This document shows positions 8,207 to 17,296 of a stretch of DNA of 64,000 bases, piece by piece; the first letter of the stretch is position 1, and every line of letters starts with the position of its first letter. Location: assembly GCF_003234935.1 (NCBI RefSeq), contig NZ_QKSB01000001.1:186001-250000 (forward strand). Reading direction: 5' to 3'. Below the pieces are notes generated by a model. That model had not been told where the DNA came from and did no database searches. It saw only the letters and a program-made list of their open reading frames with translations. The position numbers and the translations under genes are program-made. The stretch comes from Putridiphycobacter roseus. GTDB lineage: Bacteria; Bacteroidota; Bacteroidia; Flavobacteriales_D; Crocinitomicaceae.

Positions 8207-9073
8207 ATGCAAACAACCCAATTAAAACTAGACGAGCAACTACCACTCACCTGTTCTCGAAAAGGAACATGTTGTCATGGAAATGTAGTGATGTTAAATC
8301 CATGGGAATTGTATGCTTTGGCCAGAACAAAAAACATCTCAAGCAAAGAATTTCGCTCAGAATACTGTGACATGGAAGGCATTCAATTAAAATTCAACGG
8401 GCCGAAAAACAGTTTAGGTAAGCAAGCATGTAGTCAATACGTCGAAAATTTTGGATGTAGTTTACATGCTGGTCGCCCATTAGCCTGTAGATTATTTCCC
8501 TTAGGCAGACAGATACAAAATGAAAAAGCACACTACATGTTTCAAGGTACTGAATTCCCTTGTCTAAATGGCTGTAAGGAAGTTTTAAAGTTACCCAAGT
8601 TATCGGTTCAAACCTACATTAAAGAGCAGAATACAGCCCCTTACGAAAAAGCACAAGATGCCTATTTAGAAGTCATGCAAAACATTGCTGACATTGCTTT
8701 TGAATTGCTATTAGAAACAGGATTAGCAGAATCTGGTGATAAAAAAACATTGGCGCTATGGCGCAAAATGGGAAAAGAGTCAGCCAGTGAATTAGCTAAG
8801 CGTATTGGCACCAATTGGATGGACATATTATTAACGCCAGCAATAACCTCCTCTTTAAATGACCCAAATACTTTTGTTCAAAATCATTTTGAACTATTAC
8901 AAATAAGCATTCAAGACAAGTTTTCAGTATTAAAAACGAATATGCAGCTGCACGAGGCTGCAGTTTTAGTCATGGGACTTGCTTTATTTTTGGCAAGAAG
9001 CATTGGAGCAAACCCAACAGAGCTCGCTAATTATTGGGCCGATACCGCAGTTAATTTTGGTGCGCAAGAATAA
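8207..9073 (+). CDS. YkgJ/CxxCxxCC-type cysteine cluster protein
   Basis: The 288-residue protein carries the family's metal-binding cysteine pattern in its first half: CSRKGTCCHG near residue 16, Cys54 and Cys74, then GCSLHAGRPLACRLFPLGR around residues 84-102, and CLNGC near 123. Such clusters are believed to bind zinc or an Fe-S centre; no reaction is established. The C-terminal half is helical and not recognised. The start ATG at 8207 puts the cysteine motif 15 residues in, as is usual. The gene is single and converges with the RimB-like gene at 9156. Confidence 0.85.
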   Translation: MQTTQLKLDEQLPLTCSRKGTCCHGNVVMLNPWELYALARTKNISSKEFRSEYCDMEGIQLKFNGPKNSLGKQACSQYVENFGCSLHAGRPLACRLFPLGRQIQNEKAHYMFQGTEFPCLNGCKEVLKLPKLSVQTYIKEQNTAPYEKAQDAYLEVMQNIADIAFELLLETGLAESGDKKTLALWRKMGKESASELAKRIGTNWMDILLTPAITSSLNDPNTFVQNHFELLQISIQDKFSVLKTNMQLHEAAVLVMGLALFLARSIGANPTELANYWADTAVNFGAQE

Positions 9074-9155
9074 GCACCATAAAACCTTATCATTTTCAAA
9101 TAGACTAATTATTTAAGATTAAGCCAGAGAAAGGTTCATCTAATTTTAAAGAAAC

Positions 9156-9608
9156 TTATTTAGCCACATGCTTCTGCTTAGCTTTATAAGAACTATTTGT
9201 TTTTGCAGTATCCACCACAAATTTACCGTTTAAAAAACTTCGTCCAATTAAAATAGGAAACTTCATTTCCCATCTTTCCGTTAAGGAAAGCTCAATAGGT
9301 AACACCTTACCAAACATAGTTATTTCAGTTTGAATAATAAACCGTGATTGCACCGTTCCACAAGAACTTTTTATATCTTTTTTACGGTAATGGGTTAGCC
9401 TATGCACACGGTCGTGTGGTTCAGGGAATGATTCATCTAGCAACTGAAATTCTATGACAGGAACACCATCATAAATATGTTCTTCAATTTTAGAACAATG
9501 AATACTTGAGGTATATGCACCTGTATCCATTTTTACATCAATATTTTCTAATCCGAGTTCCACAAAATCCACCTTGTCTACTCTTCCTATCGTAATCCTA
9601 TCTTTCAT
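9156..9608 (-). CDS. RimB-like retropepsin-fold protein (ATP-dependent zinc protease family, PF05618)
   Basis: The 150-residue protein has the family's DTGAYTSSIHC motif at about residues 29-39, where DTGA is the aspartic-protease-like signature. A second conserved block, MKFPILIGRSFLNGKFVVD, is near residue 119. Family members (Zn_protease, or RimB where characterised) act with RimK/LysX-type glutamate ligases, cutting poly-glutamate tails. No rimK gene is next to it here. Its own promoter (9631-9638) and an unusually good Shine-Dalgarno sequence (9613-9620) precede the start. The old name zinc protease is doubtful; the fold is retropepsin-like. Confidence 0.85.
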   Translation of the reverse strand: MKDRITIGRVDKVDFVELGLENIDVKMDTGAYTSSIHCSKIEEHIYDGVPVIEFQLLDESFPEPHDRVHRLTHYRKKDIKSSCGTVQSRFIIQTEITMFGKVLPIELSLTERWEMKFPILIGRSFLNGKFVVDTAKTNSSYKAKQKHVAK

Positions 9609-9612
9609 TTTT

Positions 9613-9620
9613 ACTCCTCC
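9613..9620 (-). promoter_or_regulatory. Strong Shine-Dalgarno sequence (GGAGGAGT)
   Basis: The minus strand reads GGAGGAG then TAAAA then the ATG at 9608. This is an almost ideal ribosome-binding site with a five-base spacer. Other genes in the window show AT-rich leaders without such a site, as is normal in Bacteroidota. Confidence 0.7.
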
Positions 9621-9630
9621 AAAAGGGCTA

Positions 9631-9638
9631 CAAATGTA
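9631..9638 (-). promoter_or_regulatory. Promoter -7 box (TACATTTG) for the RimB-like gene
   Basis: The minus strand reads TACATTTG, matching TAnnTTTG, and gives a leader of about 18 bases that contains the Shine-Dalgarno sequence. Confidence 0.6.
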
Positions 9639-9670
9639 GTTTAAAAAATTACCGATTGTATAGCTAAAAA

Positions 9671-9700
9671 TAAAAAACCTGCTTAAAAAAGCAGGTTTTA
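9671..9700 (-). terminator. Intrinsic terminator after the Na/Pi symporter gene
   Basis: An 11-bp stem (aaaacctgctt at 9674-9684 with aagcaggtttt at 9689-9699) encloses a four-base loop. On the minus strand a run of six T follows. It lies 25 bases downstream of the stop of the Na/Pi symporter gene. Confidence 0.85.
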
Positions 9701-9724
9701 ACTAATATTACAATTCCGCTTTTT

Positions 9725-12145
9725 TTAGATTTCTCCAACTACAGCTTCAGATACATTAATAATATGATCTCCGGCTTTTTCACATAAAGAAAACAAGTTG
9801 CTAAATATCATACCACTTTCTAAATTAAAATCTTTATCATTTAAGTTTGAAAGATATTCTTCCTTCATTTTATTTCGTTTGGTATTGATTAAATCTTCCG
9901 CTTCTTTTGCTGCTTCTAAGGAAACACCATCCCAATCTGCATCTAAATTTTCGCACATGATTTCAAAAGCATTATCAATGAGTTTAAACATTCTCAATAA
10001 ACTGGCTCTTTGCACAGGTAAAAACCATGCCTTCAACTCCTCTTTTCTTTCAATACTTTTTGAAATTTGATAAAAGATATCCCCTATACGTTCTAAATCG
10101 TTTACTATGCTGTTCATAGATCTCACTTTCTTAGCCGTATCTTCCGTCATTTCTCCTTTAGAAACCTTTGCTAAATAATTAGCTACTTCCACTTCCACTC
10201 TATCCGTAATTTCTTCGTATTTCTTAATTTTACGGTATAACTTAGTTTTAACTTTAGAGTTCTGCTCTGTTAACAGTTGTTGATTGAATAAAGACATTCG
10301 ACTAGTAATTCGACCAAACTTCGCTACTTCTTTCTTCGCTTCTAAAATAGATAAATCTGGTGTTCCCATCATCCCAGTACCAATATAATCTAAATGGAAT
10401 TCTTCATCTGCCGCACCTTTAGACTTGACAGTTCGTTCAGCTAAGGAAACTAACTTTGGCACAAATGGCAGCAACAAGATTACATTCATGGAATTAAAAG
10501 CGGTATGGAATACTGCTAGTCCTGTATTCGCTGCTGACCCATCCGTATAAGGATCACCATTAATAAATAAGGATATTCCTTTTAAAATATAAGGAAACAG
10601 TAGCAAGGCCCATGTCACTCCAATCACGTTAAATAAAGAGTGAATTCTAGCCGATCTTTTGGCATGTACATTTCCAATTAAAGAGGCTAACTCTGCAGTA
10701 ATAGTGGTACCAATATTTTCTCCCAAAATCATGGCTGCGGCAACCTCAAAAGGAATAACACCACCACCAACTAAAGTCATGGTTAATGCCATGGCTGCGG
10801 AAGAAGACTGAATAACTACGGTAACTAATGCACCTAATAAAACAAACATTACTGGTCCATACCACACATCTTTAAAATCGACAAAAAACTGAACGATAGC
10901 AGAATCTGGTCCTAAAGTCGGCACCGCATCTTTTAATGCACCAAGTCCCATAAATAACAAAGAAAAACCAATAATTACATTTGCCCAAACTTTTACTTTA
11001 CCTTTTGAAAAGAAAAGTAATGGTGCACCAAAAGCGATAAAAATAAAGGCATAAGAATCTAAACTCACTTTAAAGCCAAACAACAAAATTAGCCAAGCTG
11101 TAATAGTGGTTCCAATATTTGCTCCCATCATCACACCTGCAGACTGTCTTAAAGTCATTAATCCCGCATTTACAAAACTTACTGTCATTACTGTAGTTAC
11201 CGAAGAAGATTGAACCACTGAAGTAATACCGAACCCAGTAAAGACACCTTTTATTCTGTTAGAAGTAATAGACCCAAGCATGTTTCTTAGTCTTGAGCCG
11301 GCAGCCTGTTGTAAACCTTCACTCATTATTTTCATACCGAAAATAAACATACCTAAAGCCCCAATTAATATGAGTAGTTTAAAAATACCCCAAGTTCTTT
11401 CTGCTGTAAACTTTCCTTCTTTCGCCCAAATTATCTTCTCTCCAGTGTCAACACCTATTTTATACACATAACTTTCACCGCCACTTAATTCCTTTATTTT
11501 ATAGGAAACTTTATTAATGGAAATATCATCTTCCGTTATCCAAGGTGATTTTTCAGGATTAGACTTATTTTGTTTTTTACCAATTTTTGTATTGTATTTT
11601 AATACATATTTTGTTTGAGGATAAATGGTCAATATTTTTTGTAATAAGTCATTTTCAATCCCCCAAGTAATACTCGCACCTTCTTCTTTTCCTTTTGACT
11701 GGTTACTTTTAAAAACCGTTTCACTAAGCGTAGAAGCGTGTACCATTTCTGTTCCGTATACAATATTACCCGCCGAATTTCCCGATCCAATTAAAAGATC
11801 AAGTACCATATTTTCCTCAATATCTTCTACCAACATTTTTTTAGATGCTGCAGTTACAATATTTTCCGTCCATGGTTTATCTGTATTGTGCTCCTTGAAT
11901 TTTATCCCAATGTACTTTTCTTGAGGGGAAACAGATTCCCAAGTGAAAATTAGAGAACCATTACCAAATGCCTTTAAAGTTAAAGAATCGGTATAATTTG
12001 TAAAATCATAAGTAAAAGAGGATAGCACCGTATTTTTAGAAGGCACTATTAAAGATTGATTTACATCAGTGGTATCGGCAATAGCATAATTAGCATTTGC
12101 GATCATTCCAATAACAAATAACAGGGAAAACAACATTTGTTTCAT
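9725..12145 (-). CDS. Na/Pi cotransporter family protein with N-terminal periplasmic extension and C-terminal PhoU-like domain
   Basis: This is an inner-membrane sodium:phosphate symporter of 806 residues. Two inverted NaPi repeats are visible: QSSSVTTVMTV and GANIGTTITAW (about 310-345), then QSSSAAMALTM and GENIGTTITAEL (about 448-480). A helical PhoU-like domain fills about 590-790. Unlike the usual 530-600 residue members, it begins with a signal peptide (FVIGMIANANYAIA) and about 230 residues of beta-rich, fibronectin-like sequence before the first membrane helix near 255. A porin of the OprO/P type is divergent from it, which fits a route for phosphate across both membranes. A Pho-box-like direct repeat and a TACTTTTG promoter lie upstream, and a terminator lies downstream. 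Confidence 0.92.
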   Translation of the reverse strand: MKQMLFSLLFVIGMIANANYAIADTTDVNQSLIVPSKNTVLSSFTYDFTNYTDSLTLKAFGNGSLIFTWESVSPQEKYIGIKFKEHNTDKPWTENIVTAASKKMLVEDIEENMVLDLLIGSGNSAGNIVYGTEMVHASTLSETVFKSNQSKGKEEGASITWGIENDLLQKILTIYPQTKYVLKYNTKIGKKQNKSNPEKSPWITEDDISINKVSYKIKELSGGESYVYKIGVDTGEKIIWAKEGKFTAERTWGIFKLLILIGALGMFIFGMKIMSEGLQQAAGSRLRNMLGSITSNRIKGVFTGFGITSVVQSSSVTTVMTVSFVNAGLMTLRQSAGVMMGANIGTTITAWLILLFGFKVSLDSYAFIFIAFGAPLLFFSKGKVKVWANVIIGFSLLFMGLGALKDAVPTLGPDSAIVQFFVDFKDVWYGPVMFVLLGALVTVVIQSSSAAMALTMTLVGGGVIPFEVAAAMILGENIGTTITAELASLIGNVHAKRSARIHSLFNVIGVTWALLLFPYILKGISLFINGDPYTDGSAANTGLAVFHTAFNSMNVILLLPFVPKLVSLAERTVKSKGAADEEFHLDYIGTGMMGTPDLSILEAKKEVAKFGRITSRMSLFNQQLLTEQNSKVKTKLYRKIKKYEEITDRVEVEVANYLAKVSKGEMTEDTAKKVRSMNSIVNDLERIGDIFYQISKSIERKEELKAWFLPVQRASLLRMFKLIDNAFEIMCENLDADWDGVSLEAAKEAEDLINTKRNKMKEEYLSNLNDKDFNLESGMIFSNLFSLCEKAGDHIINVSEAVVGEI

Positions 12146-12173
12146 TTGTATCTTATTTTTAATTTTAGTGCGA

Positions 12174-12181
12174 CAAAAGTA
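12174..12181 (-). promoter_or_regulatory. Promoter -7 box (TACTTTTG) for the Na/Pi symporter
   Basis: The minus strand reads TACTTTTG, 28 bases before the ATG at 12145. No good TTG -33 element sits at the usual distance, which would fit dependence on an activator bound at the direct repeat 30 bases further upstream. Confidence 0.6.
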
Positions 12182-12211
12182 AACCTTTGAGCAAGCTAAC
12201 TATTTTTTTTA

Positions 12212-12230
12212 ATGTTAAGCTTATGTTAAG
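12212..12230 (-). promoter_or_regulatory. Direct repeat CTTAACAT-AAG-CTTAACAT, candidate Pho box
   Basis: Two identical 8-bp units are repeated with an exact 11-bp period on the minus strand. An 11-bp period is what PhoB/PhoP-type response regulators read (TTAACA repeats five bases apart in Bacillus, CTGTCAT repeats four apart in Escherichia coli). The site is about 70 bases upstream of the Na/Pi symporter start and centred roughly 50 bases before the predicted transcription start. Binding by a PhoB homologue is an inference from pattern and context. Confidence 0.45.
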
Positions 12231-12440
12231 AATCTTCTATATTTTATTACTGGAATAACTTATTTTACCTCGGCACAAACAACACAAAATCACTATCCAA
12301 ACAAATTGATTAAAAGCAATTAAGGCTATTTTTATAACCAATATTTTTAATTTTCGATATTAAATTAACGTTATGATTAAGGGGGTGAGGTTAATTTTAA
12401 ATTAAATTAATATGATATTTGCCCCGTAAACGAAAAAACT

Positions 12441-13667
12441 ATGAAAATTTTTAGCTTCATCATCTTCTTCTTATTCCTTGGGAACCTTGGGCATTCACAA
12501 ACCACTATGCCAACCTTTGGTAAAGGCCTCCAATTTGTAGGCAAGGACTCTAGTTACACCATGAAAATTGGTGTTAGATTTCAGACCTTATTCATTAACC
12601 AATGGTCTGTAAGAAATGATGATTTAAATTATGTGGAAGATTACAGCAGCAACTTTCTGATTAGGAGATGGCGATTAAAATTTGATGGTATCGTATACTC
12701 TCCAAAGATTAAATATAAATTAGAATTAGGATTAAGCAATAGAGACATTGGTGCAGCAAATAATCCCCAAACCAATTTTGCATCTAGTATTGTATTAGAC
12801 GCCTATATTGATTGGAATTTTTACCGCAATTTTTCCGTTAAAATAGGACAAACTAAACTTCCAGGAAATAGAGAAAGAGTCATTTCTTCTGCCAATTTAC
12901 AATTTGTAGATCGTTCCTTATTAAATTCTACCTTTAATATTGATAGGGATATTGGTTTACAATTTCACCATCACTTTAAACTGGGAAATAACTTTATCAT
13001 CCAAGAAACAGCCGCACTTACACAGGGTGAAGGTAGAAACGTAACTGCAGGGAACCAAGGTGGGTTCGACTATACCTTTAAAGTTGAATTTTTACCTTTT
13101 GGAAAATTCGCTTCTAAAGGAGATTATGTTGGATCAGCAGTGAAATATGAAGCTAAACCTAAGCTATCGGTAAGTGCTGCTTACGACATCAATGATAAAG
13201 CATCAAAAGAAGGAGGCCAATTAGGTGCTTACATCTTAATAAACGACTTTAACAATGCCAAAACCCTACATACCCTTTTTATTGATTTTATGTTTAAGTA
13301 TAAAAAGTTATCGATTATGGGGGAATACGCACTTAAAGATACCGAGGATGGGAATCCAAATGTATTTGAAGACGACAATGAAATTGGTACTTATGACGTA
13401 GGTAGTGGTTACAATTTATCTGCGGGTTGGATGTTTGATAAAAACGTGGAATTAGCCCTAAGATATACCGCTATAGAAAAAGACATTGTAGTAGGTAACT
13501 CTATGAAAGAATACACCCTTGGTTTTTCAAAATTTTTCAACGCACACAAGTTTAAATTTCAAACAGACCTTTCTTACCGAGATAATTATTACCCCAACAC
13601 TACTTTTGAAAATAAAGGGAAAAATGATAACATTTATTGGAGATTACAATTTGAAGTTCATTTCTAA
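12441..13667 (+). CDS. Porin of the phosphate-selective OprO/OprP family
   Basis: The 408-residue protein is an outer-membrane beta-barrel. The signal peptide (MKIFSFIIFFLFLGNLGHSQ) is cut before Thr. The opening of the mature part contains GLQFVGKDSSYTMKIGVRFQ and the family-typical IRRWRLKFDG, followed by alternating strands and the final strand NIYWRLQFEVHF ending in Phe, the signal for barrel insertion. The divergent Na/Pi symporter makes phosphate a reasonable substrate, but selectivity cannot be judged without locating the arginine ladder. The promoter is unclear: TGATATTTGCC near 12412 is an imperfect match. The stop codon overlaps that of the convergent phosphatase gene by four bases. 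Confidence 0.88.
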   Translation: MKIFSFIIFFLFLGNLGHSQTTMPTFGKGLQFVGKDSSYTMKIGVRFQTLFINQWSVRNDDLNYVEDYSSNFLIRRWRLKFDGIVYSPKIKYKLELGLSNRDIGAANNPQTNFASSIVLDAYIDWNFYRNFSVKIGQTKLPGNRERVISSANLQFVDRSLLNSTFNIDRDIGLQFHHHFKLGNNFIIQETAALTQGEGRNVTAGNQGGFDYTFKVEFLPFGKFASKGDYVGSAVKYEAKPKLSVSAAYDINDKASKEGGQLGAYILINDFNNAKTLHTLFIDFMFKYKKLSIMGEYALKDTEDGNPNVFEDDNEIGTYDVGSGYNLSAGWMFDKNVELALRYTAIEKDIVVGNSMKEYTLGFSKFFNAHKFKFQTDLSYRDNYYPNTTFENKGKNDNIYWRLQFEVHF

Positions 13668-16600
13668 ATTTTAAAACCAAGTAGGCAAATGTCATCCGTT
13701 TGCTCTATTCCATCTCCCCATTCTTCTAAGGCTGTTTCTAAAACAGCCTTTTGATTTTCTATGTTTAGACTGCTTATTTCAAGCAAGATCTCCCCAAGCC
13801 TTCTATAACCAAACTTCTTGTTACTTGGCCCTCCAAATTGATCCGGAATACCGTCAGACAATATAAAAAACGAGTCCCCCGCTTCAAAGTCTATATATTG
13901 ACTAGAAAAATTTCTTTTCTCACCGTACACTAAAGCACTTACCCCAAATTTATCTCCTCTATATCTTTCTACCTTATCATTTTTAATCTTAAATAGAGAA
14001 TTACTAGCCCCAGAATACTCTAGTCGCTTTTTATGCATATTAATGGCGCAAATAGACATGTCCATACCATCAAAAAGATCATTATAACTTCCTGATGCAT
14101 TTTCTTGTTCAAATAATTTTTGCAAACCTTCTTGCATAAAGTCTAAAATCTCATTCGTGTGATTGATGTATGGTTCATTAATGGCTTGCTCTAATAAACT
14201 CTCTCCAATTATACTCATAAATGCACCTGGCACACCATGTCCGGTACAGTCTACCACAGCGACAAATACTTTACCGTTTTTTTCCGCAATCCAATAAAAG
14301 TCACCACTAACAATATCTTTTGGTTTAAAGCAGACAAAAGACTTTGGTAAAAGACTATTGATTAAATTATCAGAAGGTAATATCCCTGCTTGTATTCTAC
14401 GTGCATAATTGATACTATCGGTAATATTTTTATTTTTTTCTGCTAGATCAATCGTTCTGGCCTCAACCTTATGTTCTAAAGTAGCATACAATGCACCATT
14501 TGCTAATGCGGAGCCAATATAAGACGCCAAAGACTTTAATAAATCCAAATGGTGTCTTTCAAAAGCATTGATACGCATACTCTGCACCGTAACCACTCCT
14601 ATCACTTGCCCATCAATTATCATTGGAGTAAACATCAAAGAATTAGGTGATTTACCGTTTAGCACCACGATATCATCTATGTAATTGATGTATTCAATTT
14701 TATTATTACCAATGAAAATATCTTTTTTATTTCTAATACACCAAATAGTATAATTTATTTTTTCACCAATTGGTATGCTACCCAACGGATCTAATTCGCC
14801 ACTTTCAATTTCATAACTATATTCAATTTCATTAGCAGCTTCATTATACAGACGCACACCAAACATTTCTGCATCCATTAAACGAGATATCTTTGAATGG
14901 ACATTTTCAAAAACATCATCAAAATTTAAAGTAGAAGAAATATCGGATCCAATTTCACTTAATAATTTCGTATTTGCATAGGTATGCAATAATTCATTTT
15001 TTTGTGCAATTATCTCCGCAGTTCTTTTTACCACTTCACTTTCCATATTACGATACAACACCGTTTTTTCTATTGCAATAGCCATGTAATTGGCTATATT
15101 TTTCGCTAAATTATAATGGTTATCTTTATAGGCATTTGCTTTAAAAGATTGTACGGTTAACACACCAATTGTTTTGTCTTTAGAAAGCAAAGGAATATAC
15201 ATTACTGATTTTGGAATCTCACCAGCTACCGCTTGAATTTCACCTTCTATATAATCAGAAACTTCCTTTTCAAAATCGTGAATCAAAAGTGGTTTGTTTT
15301 GCTTAACCGCAACAACCCCTAGTAAATTATCATTATCTAAATCACAAACAATATTTTTAAAACGCCTATCTTTTTCAATAAAATTGATGAAATTTAATTC
15401 TTGTTTTTCACTATCTAATAAACCGACACCAAAACAAGATGCATCCATTAAGGAAACAATTTTACCATATACAATATCGACTATTTCTTCGATATTATCT
15501 GCGGCAGTAATTGCAACGCCAATTTCACTCAACAATCGGGCAGATTCATAAGAAGTTTTTAATCCTAATTCTGCTTCTTTCTTTTCAGTAATATCTGTTG
15601 CAACAACAATAAATTTTTCTAAAACACCATCATCATTTGAGTAAGGCGTGATGTTTGCGTCCAACCAATAATAACCACCCTCTTTTGTCAACCCTTGATA
15701 GTCTGCACTAAATGGTTCCTTTAAATGAAACATTTGAAGGATATAATCAATTTTTTCTTCATTCGGTAAAAGACCTTTTTGCATTAAAAAAGGATTTTCT
15801 CCAATCACATCTTTTAAGGCATAACCCGTTAAATTTTCAAACCCTTTATTTACCCACTCTACATTTAATTTAACGTCCAATATAAGCACAGCGTTATTAA
15901 TATCAGAAGCCACAATAGAAAGCCTTTTTAACTCGTCTTTTTGCTTGTGTAACTGATTGTTTAACTTTGTAGTTACTCGCAATCTAGAAAACATTACGAA
16001 ACCAAATAATACAAAAAGAACTAAACTACCAATTAGTATATTTCGTTTCAATTGTTCATTTTTCAATTCTAACTTTTGAGAGAGCTGCTTATCCTTTAAT
16101 GACCTAACCAATAAACCTTTAAAATCGTCTTCAAATAAAAATATTTGGTGACTTATTTTCTCATTATAAATAGAGTCTTTAAGAATATTATACGTGTTGA
16201 GCTCCTCATAAGCTTCTTGATATTTATTTTGAAATTTATATATTTCATTCAAAACTTTATGATTCGCAATTTTTTGCAACATATAAGACAAGGAATCTGA
16301 AATTGCCAAACCTTTAGTTGCAAAAACAATGGCATCTTCCACATCTCCTTTAAGCAATTCCAGCTCCGCAAATTGCGCATAAGTATCTGCCAAAACTTTA
16401 CTTTTATTAAATTGTATTGCCTTGTCCACTGCTTTTTTGTAATACACCTCCGCCATTTTAAGACTATCCACCAAAACATAATATTTGGCAATGCTTAAGT
16501 AATTTTCTACGAAACTATCGAAACTAGGTGCATTTTCGTATTCTAAGACCTTACCATAATAGGCAATAGCTATTTGTGGGTGGTTATTTTTTTCATACAA

Positions 16601-17116
16601 TTTCCCTAATCTTGAATTCAATGCTATTTGATGATTCGGTAAATCGAGTTGATTGGCTATATTTAAGGCATTTTCAGCATAATTAATCGCCTTTTTGGAA
16701 TCTTTTAGTCCTTCAAAAACAGTAGATATGTTCTGATACATTAACATTTCGACTACCGAATTATCTAAATCTTTAGAAAGCAGCAAAGCTGAGCTTGAAT
16801 ACTCCATGGCTTTAAAATAATCTGCAAAATAATTGGTGTAAATTTCTGCTAACCTAGTATTCACCTTTAACAGCATCTCTTGATCTCCAGAATCTTTACA
16901 TAAGGTTTGGGCATCCAACATGGCTAATGCAGAAACAGTATAATCGTGCGACAGAAAATCATCTGCCTTATTCAATAACAATTGAATTTTTTTATGGTTG
17001 TTTTTTTCTATTTCAATTAAAGAATCATGATTCACCTTAATTTCATTCTCGTCATTGGCAAACGAACTGAATAAATTAAAAGAAATAAATAAAAATACTA
17101 AGTAGCTTATTTTCAA
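13664..17116 (-). CDS. Membrane sensor phosphatase: TPR - TM - PAS - GAF - GAF - SpoIIE-type PP2C
   Basis: The 1150-residue protein has a signal peptide (residues 1-20). Tetratricopeptide-like helical repeats (about 45-300) lie outside the inner membrane, followed by a coiled coil and one membrane helix near 356-376. The cytoplasmic part holds a PAS domain (about 395-515, ending in VVATDITEKKEAE), two GAF domains (about 525-690 and 715-880), a linking coiled coil, and a C-terminal SpoIIE/PP2C domain. That domain contains SGDFYWIAEKNGKVFVAVVD, CTGHGVPGAF and SDGIPDQFGG, the acidic metal-binding residues expected of an active serine phosphatase. Known relatives dephosphorylate an STAS anti-anti-sigma factor. 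No such partner or kinase is encoded nearby. A TACTTTTG promoter lies 110 bases upstream. Confidence 0.9.
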   Translation of the reverse strand: MKISYLVFLFISFNLFSSFANDENEIKVNHDSLIEIEKNNHKKIQLLLNKADDFLSHDYTVSALAMLDAQTLCKDSGDQEMLLKVNTRLAEIYTNYFADYFKAMEYSSSALLLSKDLDNSVVEMLMYQNISTVFEGLKDSKKAINYAENALNIANQLDLPNHQIALNSRLGKLYEKNNHPQIAIAYYGKVLEYENAPSFDSFVENYLSIAKYYVLVDSLKMAEVYYKKAVDKAIQFNKSKVLADTYAQFAELELLKGDVEDAIVFATKGLAISDSLSYMLQKIANHKVLNEIYKFQNKYQEAYEELNTYNILKDSIYNEKISHQIFLFEDDFKGLLVRSLKDKQLSQKLELKNEQLKRNILIGSLVLFVLFGFVMFSRLRVTTKLNNQLHKQKDELKRLSIVASDINNAVLILDVKLNVEWVNKGFENLTGYALKDVIGENPFLMQKGLLPNEEKIDYILQMFHLKEPFSADYQGLTKEGGYYWLDANITPYSNDDGVLEKFIVVATDITEKKEAELGLKTSYESARLLSEIGVAITAADNIEEIVDIVYGKIVSLMDASCFGVGLLDSEKQELNFINFIEKDRRFKNIVCDLDNDNLLGVVAVKQNKPLLIHDFEKEVSDYIEGEIQAVAGEIPKSVMYIPLLSKDKTIGVLTVQSFKANAYKDNHYNLAKNIANYMAIAIEKTVLYRNMESEVVKRTAEIIAQKNELLHTYANTKLLSEIGSDISSTLNFDDVFENVHSKISRLMDAEMFGVRLYNEAANEIEYSYEIESGELDPLGSIPIGEKINYTIWCIRNKKDIFIGNNKIEYINYIDDIVVLNGKSPNSLMFTPMIIDGQVIGVVTVQSMRINAFERHHLDLLKSLASYIGSALANGALYATLEHKVEARTIDLAEKNKNITDSINYARRIQAGILPSDNLINSLLPKSFVCFKPKDIVSGDFYWIAEKNGKVFVAVVDCTGHGVPGAFMSIIGESLLEQAINEPYINHTNEILDFMQEGLQKLFEQENASGSYNDLFDGMDMSICAINMHKKRLEYSGASNSLFKIKNDKVERYRGDKFGVSALVYGEKRNFSSQYIDFEAGDSFFILSDGIPDQFGGPSNKKFGYRRLGEILLEISSLNIENQKAVLETALEEWGDGIEQTDDICLLGFKI

Positions 17117-17232
17117 AATATTAAAAATTACCTCGAAAGGATATATTTATCAATGTAAGTTATTTTTTTTGAATGTGAAAAAATATTCGATAGATAGAAT
17201 AATAAAACAGACAGAACATATTATTTGATAGA

Positions 17233-17240
17233 CAAAAGTA
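17233..17240 (-). promoter_or_regulatory. Promoter -7 box (TACTTTTG) for the sensor phosphatase
   Basis: The minus strand matches TAnnTTTG and would give a leader of about 110 bases, longer than elsewhere in this window. The sequence between box and ATG is AT-rich with no hairpin I can support. Confidence 0.4.
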
Positions 17241-17296
17241 TTTTTAAACGTTTGAAGCCGGATAATCAAAAAAGTGACTTTTTTAGAATAATGCTG

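Noticed and set aside
12355..12420. TTAA-rich stretch before the porin as a second Pho box
   Set aside because: TTAA occurrences are not at 11-bp periods and are expected in DNA this rich in A and T.
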